Source: Pseudomonadota bacterium
Lineage (GTDB): Bacteria > Pseudomonadota > Gammaproteobacteria > Woeseiales > Woeseiaceae
NCBI GenBank assembly: GCA_027295475.1
Contig: JAPUKV010000103.1
Coordinates: 1 to 10,749, forward strand
DNA: 10,749 nt
Direction of reading: 5' to 3'
In this document: positions 7,445-10,749 of the stretch, in pieces
How positions within the stretch are numbered: the first letter of the stretch is position 1
How the letters are laid out: every line of letters starts with the position of its first letter
The notes under the pieces: model-generated
What the model saw: the letters and a program-made list of their open reading frames with translations, nothing else
What the model was told of the DNA's origin: nothing
Databases searched by the model: none
Program-made: the position numbers and the translations under genes

Positions 7445-8635
7445 ATGAGCCGCAAGATATTTGACAGCGAACACGAGATGTTTCGTGATTCAGTACGCAA
7501 CTTCATGCAGAAGGAAATCCTGCCCTATCGCGATAAATGGCACGAGCAGGGCATCGTCGATCGCGAGGCTTTCCTGAAAGCCGGGCAACAGGGCCTTCTT
7601 CTGATGTGGGCCGACGAAAAATACGGTGGTGCCGGCATATCGGATTTCCGTTACGAACAGGTCCTTATCGAAGAAAACGCACGATATGGCGATGCCGGAT
7701 TTTTCATGACACTGCATAGCCGCCTCGTCGGGCCCTATATTGGCGAGCTCGGCACCGAAGATCAGAAAGCACGCTGGCTGCCGAAATGCATCACCGGCGA
7801 ACACGTTCTGGCCTTCGCAATCACCGAACCCGGTGCCGGCAGCGATGTGGCTGGCATAAGAACGAAAGCTGAAGACAAGGGCGATCATTACCTGCTAAAC
7901 GGCTCGAAGACCTATATTTCGAACGGCATTTTGGCCGACTTGGTGGTAGTTGTCGCAAGGACAGACCAGAGCAGCCGTCATGGACTGAGTCTGTTCGTCG
8001 TCGAGCGCGGCATGGAAGGATTCGAGCGGGGCCGCAATCTCAAGAAGATGGGCTTGAAGAGCCAGGACACGGCCGAGCTGTTTTTCGATAACGTCAAAGT
8101 ACCGAAGGAAAACCTTCTGGGTGAGTTGAACCGTGGTTTCTATCTGCTGATGCACTTCCTCGCGGAAGAGCGTCTGCTCGGTGCAATCGGCTACCTGGCT
8201 GCCACCGATGCGGCATTCGATATCACGATGGATTACATCAAGGAGAGAAAAGCGTTCGGCCAGACCATAGCCGATTTCCAGAACTCGCGGTTCAAGATGG
8301 CGGACATGCGCATGAACATCGATGTTGCACAGGCGTTCATTGACCAGTGCGTGGAAGAACACGACCGTGCCGAGTTGAGTGCCGATACGGCAGCAAAGGC
8401 AAAACTTTTCACGAGTGAGCTGGAGTGCCGCATCCTGGACGATTGCGTGCAACTGCATGGCGGCGCAGGCTACATGGACGAGTACCCGATTTGCCGCATG
8501 TACCTGAATGCACGCGTCTCGACAATCTATGCAGGAAGTTCGGAAATAATGCGCGAAATCATCGCGCGTTCCGTCGGCCTCGACCCACGAAAGAAGAAAA
8601 AGGAGGCCGGTGAGAATCAGGCCAGCGCAGCATAG
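7445..8635 (+). CDS. Acyl-CoA dehydrogenase (isovaleryl/long-chain type active site)
   Basis: A complete FAD-dependent acyl-CoA dehydrogenase of 396 residues, catalysing the first step of beta-oxidation (acyl-CoA to trans-2-enoyl-CoA, electrons to ETF). Family signatures are AFAITEPGAGSD at 123-134, LNGSKTYISNG at 151-161, KERKAFGQ at 266-273 and QLHGGAGYMDEYP at 336-348. The medium-chain enzyme's catalytic Glu (YEG near the C-terminus) is Ala here (IYAGSSEIM, A363). A Glu occurs in the helix position used by isovaleryl-CoA and long-chain dehydrogenases (AEERLL, E242), so E242 is the likely base. This is compatible with branched or long substrates and fits the racemase nearby. The C-terminus ends in a short basic tail (RKKKKEAGENQASAA). 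AGGG at 7433-7436 precedes ATG 7445, and the gap from the crotonase gene is 46 nt. Confidence 0.93.
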   Translation: MSRKIFDSEHEMFRDSVRNFMQKEILPYRDKWHEQGIVDREAFLKAGQQGLLLMWADEKYGGAGISDFRYEQVLIEENARYGDAGFFMTLHSRLVGPYIGELGTEDQKARWLPKCITGEHVLAFAITEPGAGSDVAGIRTKAEDKGDHYLLNGSKTYISNGILADLVVVVARTDQSSRHGLSLFVVERGMEGFERGRNLKKMGLKSQDTAELFFDNVKVPKENLLGELNRGFYLLMHFLAEERLLGAIGYLAATDAAFDITMDYIKERKAFGQTIADFQNSRFKMADMRMNIDVAQAFIDQCVEEHDRAELSADTAAKAKLFTSELECRILDDCVQLHGGAGYMDEYPICRMYLNARVSTIYAGSSEIMREIIARSVGLDPRKKKKEAGENQASAA

Positions 8636-8667
8636 GATTGCTGCGAGTTTATTACTGGAGCTATGAA

Positions 8668-9531
8668 ATGCGTGTTGCGTTCATTGGGTTGGGTGTCATG
8701 GGCTACCCAATGGCCGGTTTTCTTGCAGGTGCCGGCCACGAAGTTACGGTCTACAACAGGACAAGAGCGAAAGCCGAGGCATGGCAGAAGAACCATGGCG
8801 GCGCAACAGCCGATACGCCTGCCGCCGCCGCCGCTGTCGCGGAAATCGTATTCTGCTGTGTCGGTGATGATCCCGATGTCAGGGTCGTGATTCTCGGCGA
8901 TGAGGGCGTCCTGGAAGGCATCAGTGACAGCGCAGTCGTCGTCGATCACACGACGGCCTCGGCAAAGATAGCGCGCGAAGTCTATCAGGCCGCTAAAGAA
9001 AAAAATGTCGCCTTTCTGGATGCGCCATTGTCGGGTGGCGAGGCTGGTGCGCAAAGTGGCCAGTTAAGCATAATGGTCGGCGGCGATGCCGACATCTATG
9101 AACGTGTGCTACCGGTGATGCAGTGCTACGCCAAAGCATGCACACATATCGGTCCTGCCGGTTCAGGGCAGCTCGCCAAAATGGCCAATCAAATCTGTAT
9201 TGCGGGCGTTGTCCAGGGATTGTCCGAGGCATTGCATTTCGTCAAACGCGCCGGCCTCGACCCTGCCGCCGTCATTGGTGCGATCTCCAAAGGTGCCGCG
9301 CAATCCTGGCAAATGGAGAACCGCTGGGAAACGATGGTCAACAACCAGTTCGATTTCGGTTTCGCTGTGGAGTGGATGCGCAAGGACCTGAGAATTGCCC
9401 TGGAGGAAGCTGGTGCAAACGGTGCGGCACTTGAGATGACCAGGCACGTTGACGGTTTTTACAAGGAAGTTCAGGAACTTGGCGGTAATCGTTGGGATAC
9501 GTCGAGCTTGATCGCCCGCCTGGAGAAATAA
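8668..9531 (+). CDS. 3-hydroxyisobutyrate dehydrogenase-family beta-hydroxyacid dehydrogenase
   Basis: A 287-residue beta-hydroxyacid dehydrogenase. The N-terminal Rossmann motif is GLGVMGYPMA (GxGxxG at 7-12). The substrate signature DAPLSGGEAGAQSGQLSIMVGG is at 118-139 with S122-G123-G124, the catalytic Lys is K171 in GQLAKMANQ, and K239 is in MRKDL. YNRT at 29-32 places Arg after the second strand, a feature of NADP(H)-using glyoxylate/succinic-semialdehyde reductase-like members. The exact substrate (3-hydroxyisobutyrate, tartronate semialdehyde or another) is therefore open. In valine breakdown the enzyme would follow 3-hydroxyisobutyryl-CoA hydrolysis, but no methylmalonate-semialdehyde dehydrogenase is seen here. 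ATG 8668 has GGAG at 8657-8660. An in-frame TTG at 8638 would add 10 residues before the Rossmann strand without a ribosome binding site. It is the last gene of the visible operon. Confidence 0.88.
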   Translation: MRVAFIGLGVMGYPMAGFLAGAGHEVTVYNRTRAKAEAWQKNHGGATADTPAAAAAVAEIVFCCVGDDPDVRVVILGDEGVLEGISDSAVVVDHTTASAKIAREVYQAAKEKNVAFLDAPLSGGEAGAQSGQLSIMVGGDADIYERVLPVMQCYAKACTHIGPAGSGQLAKMANQICIAGVVQGLSEALHFVKRAGLDPAAVIGAISKGAAQSWQMENRWETMVNNQFDFGFAVEWMRKDLRIALEEAGANGAALEMTRHVDGFYKEVQELGGNRWDTSSLIARLEK

Positions 9532-9554
9532 ACGCGAATAAAACATCTGAAAAT

Positions 9555-9629
9555 CGCCCGTCAGGACGGGCTCCAACAACGCACTGATCACGGTTGTAGA
9601 ATCGCTGTAGGAGCCCGTCCTGACGGGCG
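9555..9629. repeat. REPIN-like inverted pair of REP palindromes
   Basis: Two arms, 9555-9574 (CGCCCGTCAGGACGGGCTCC) and 9610-9629, are exact 20-nt reverse complements of each other, separated by 35 nt. Each arm is itself a palindrome (GCCCGTC..GACGGGC). The right arm is preceded by GTAG (9607-9610), the head tetranucleotide seen in REP elements mobilised by RAYT (TnpA-REP) transposases. The spacer adds a minor inner stem ACAAC (9576-9580)/GTTGT (9593-9597). It lies just after the last operon gene and may cap or stabilise that transcript's 3' end. There is no U-tract on the plus strand, so it is not a standard terminator. No transposase gene is in the window. Confidence 0.75.
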
Positions 9630-9650
9630 CTGCGCATATTGGGCTATAAT
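9620..9650 (+). promoter_or_regulatory. Probable promoter for the TPP riboswitch/TonB receptor transcript
   Basis: A perfect TATAAT (9645-9650) lies just before the riboswitch. The -35 is weak: CTGACG (9620-9625) at 19-nt spacing is the best match I see, and it falls inside the right REP arm. Transcription would start near 9657, so the RNA begins almost exactly at the aptamer. Confidence 0.5.
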
Positions 9651-9657
9651 TAACGCC

Positions 9658-9765
9658 ATCACAGGGGTGGCCAGTCCGGCCTGAGATTCGTGGCGCTGCA
9701 TGAGGCGGCGTCGATACGGGAACCCTTAGAACCTGACCCGGGTAATGCCGGCGTAGGAAGAGGAT
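9658..9765 (+). promoter_or_regulatory. TPP riboswitch (THI element)
   Basis: The conserved THI-box blocks are present in order. These are ACAGGGGTG (9661-9669), a short hairpin GGCC-AGTCC-GGCC running into CTGAGA (9681-9686), a variable arm (about 9687-9717), ACCCTTAGAACCTGA (9722-9736) and GGGTAATGCCGGCGTAGGAAG (9740-9760). This is the thiamine-pyrophosphate aptamer; the boundaries are approximate because the closing stem P1 is weak by eye (ATC/GAT pairs at 9658-9660 and 9763-9765). No room exists for a terminator before the ATG at 9772. GAGGA (9760-9764) is the Shine-Dalgarno sequence and abuts the conserved 3' block, so ligand binding most likely represses translation by hiding it. Confidence 0.95.
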
Positions 9766-9771
9766 TCTTAA

Positions 9772-10749
9772 ATGCTGCCAATTTCATTTTTCCAGCGACG
9801 CCCTGTCGGCGCTGTTGTTATTTTTTTCCTGCCCGTAACACTACTGCCGGATTTTTCAGCCGCAGAAGAAATACTGGAAGAGATTATCGTCACTGCGGAT
9901 TTCCGCGGGCGTACGGCGGCGGAGTTGCCCGCAAGCATTACTGTCCTTGACCGCAAGATGATTGAGCAGGCGGCCGTGCAGCACTTCGAAGAGCTGGTCT
10001 TCATCGTGCCGAATTTCAACTGGTCAGGCGACGGAAACCGGGCACGGTATTTTCAGATTCGCGGCGTGGGCGAACTCGAACAATACGAGGGCGCGCCAAA
10101 CCCATCCGTCGGCTTCCTGATCGACGATATCGATTTCAGCGGGATTGGGTCGATTGCGACGCTGTTCGATGTGCAACAGATTGAAGTACTGCGGGGGCCA
10201 CAGGGGACGCGCTTTGGCGCGAACGCGTTGGCCGGTCTCGTGTATGTGCAGAGTGCTGAACCGAGCGACGAGTGGTCCGGCAATATTCGCATCGGCATTG
10301 CCGATGATGACGCATTTTCGGGTGGTGTCGCGTTCGGCGGCCCGATTGCGCCGCCTGATGGAAACACAAGCTTCAGATTCAGCGTGCACCACTATCAAAG
10401 CAACGGTTTCCGCGATAACGCGTTCCTGGGAAGGAACGATACGAACGGCCGTCATGAAACCACCGTCCGCGGCAAATTGCTTTGGCAGACCGATGCCGAC
10501 TGGACGGTCAAGTTGACCATGATGTACACCGACATAGACGATGGTTACGACGCTTTTGCCGTGGATAACAGTTTTACCGTGCTTTCCGACCAGCCCGGAA
10601 AGGACGCGCAGGAAAGTGTCGGATCTTCGTTGAAAGCGGTGTGGTATGGCGCCGATCGTTTCAGCCTGACGTCGATTACGTCTTTCGCAAAGTCAGATAT
10701 CGATTTCAGCTTTGATGCAGACTGGGGAAACGCAGACACGTGGGCTCCG
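9772..10749 (+). CDS. TonB-dependent outer-membrane receptor, TPP-riboswitch controlled (3' truncated)
   Basis: The frame is open from ATG 9772 to the window end (326 codons, no stop), so this is the N-terminal part of a protein that normally exceeds 600 residues. Residues 1-31 look like a Sec signal peptide (QRR, then a hydrophobic run at 13-26, cleavage probably after SAA). EEIIVTA at 36-42 is a TonB-box-like segment. The plug domain follows (LPASITVLDRKMIEQ at 52-66, FQIRGVGE, PSVGFLIDDI, and IEVLRGPQGTRFGANALAG at 137-155). Barrel strands begin near 168. The receptor would sit in the outer membrane and take up its ligand with energy from TonB-ExbB-ExbD. Because a TPP riboswitch lies directly upstream, with GAGGA 7 nt from the ATG, the probable ligand is thiamine or a thiamine precursor such as the pyrimidine moiety. 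That is an inference from regulation, not from the plug sequence. Confidence 0.92.
   Translation, partial: MLPISFFQRRPVGAVVIFFLPVTLLPDFSAAEEILEEIIVTADFRGRTAAELPASITVLDRKMIEQAAVQHFEELVFIVPNFNWSGDGNRARYFQIRGVGELEQYEGAPNPSVGFLIDDIDFSGIGSIATLFDVQQIEVLRGPQGTRFGANALAGLVYVQSAEPSDEWSGNIRIGIADDDAFSGGVAFGGPIAPPDGNTSFRFSVHHYQSNGFRDNAFLGRNDTNGRHETTVRGKLLWQTDADWTVKLTMMYTDIDDGYDAFAVDNSFTVLSDQPGKDAQESVGSSLKAVWYGADRFSLTSITSFAKSDIDFSFDADWGNADTWAP

Noticed and set aside
9540..9574. Minus-strand terminator (left REP arm followed by GATTTT on that strand)
   Set aside because: No minus-strand gene in the window would end there, and the paired arms and GTAG head are better explained as a REPIN.
9690..9950. 86-codon plus-strand open frame across the riboswitch
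   Set aside because: It begins inside conserved aptamer bases and runs out of frame through the start of the TonB receptor, whose own frame has a signal peptide and plug domain.
1..10749. CRISPR array, tRNA, rRNA, insertion sequence or phage genes
   Set aside because: I saw no periodic repeats, no cloverleaf-like segment and no transposase or phage motif on either strand. Coding regions with recognisable families fill nearly all of the window.

Overview
The window carries a dense, entirely plus-strand block of acyl-CoA metabolism genes, followed by a separate riboswitch-controlled outer-membrane receptor gene. A TonB-dependent receptor, a TPP riboswitch, a REP-type inverted repeat and ATGA stop/start overlaps all indicate a Gram-negative proteobacterium. 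A gammaproteobacterium is most likely, but I cannot name the genus. Base composition is moderately GC-rich and looks even across the genes, with no sign of a mobile element, CRISPR array, tRNA or rRNA.

Positions 1-2384: the end of an operon. It holds a 5'-truncated PaaI-type hotdog thioesterase, an SDR oxidoreductase starting on its stop codon (ATGA), and a class III CoA-transferase-fold protein whose active-site residues and sequence match alpha-methylacyl-CoA racemase (AMACR/MCR). Positions 2385-2519: a 135-nt regulatory gap with a good sigma70-like promoter. Two related dyads (TTGTT...AACAA) follow it and are probable operators for the TetR-family regulator encoded next, from a TTG start.

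Positions 2520-9531: the regulator leads a second set of genes. These are a thiolase (fadA type, ATGA overlap with the regulator), a multifunctional enoyl-CoA hydratase/3-hydroxyacyl-CoA dehydrogenase (fadB type), a crotonase-fold protein with PaaG-like active-site chemistry, an acyl-CoA dehydrogenase with its catalytic Glu in the isovaleryl/long-chain position, and a 3-hydroxyisobutyrate-dehydrogenase-family enzyme. Together they supply every step of a beta-oxidation cycle (dehydrogenation, hydration, oxidation, thiolysis) plus racemisation of 2-methyl branches, double-bond isomerisation and CoA release. The inferred substrate is a methyl-branched, isoprenoid or steroid-side-chain acyl-CoA. 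The TetR protein probably senses a pathway acyl-CoA or acid.

Positions 9532-9771: a non-coding stretch of 240 nt. It contains an inverted pair of REP-like palindromes (REPIN layout), a TATAAT -10 element and a clear TPP (THI-box) riboswitch. The riboswitch leads directly into a TonB-dependent receptor gene (9772 to the window end, truncated), a candidate outer-membrane importer of thiamine or a thiamine precursor. The most interesting points are this receptor, the compact riboswitch leader beside the REPIN, the paired operators, and the racemase combined with a FadA/FadB pair resembling the mycobacterial type.
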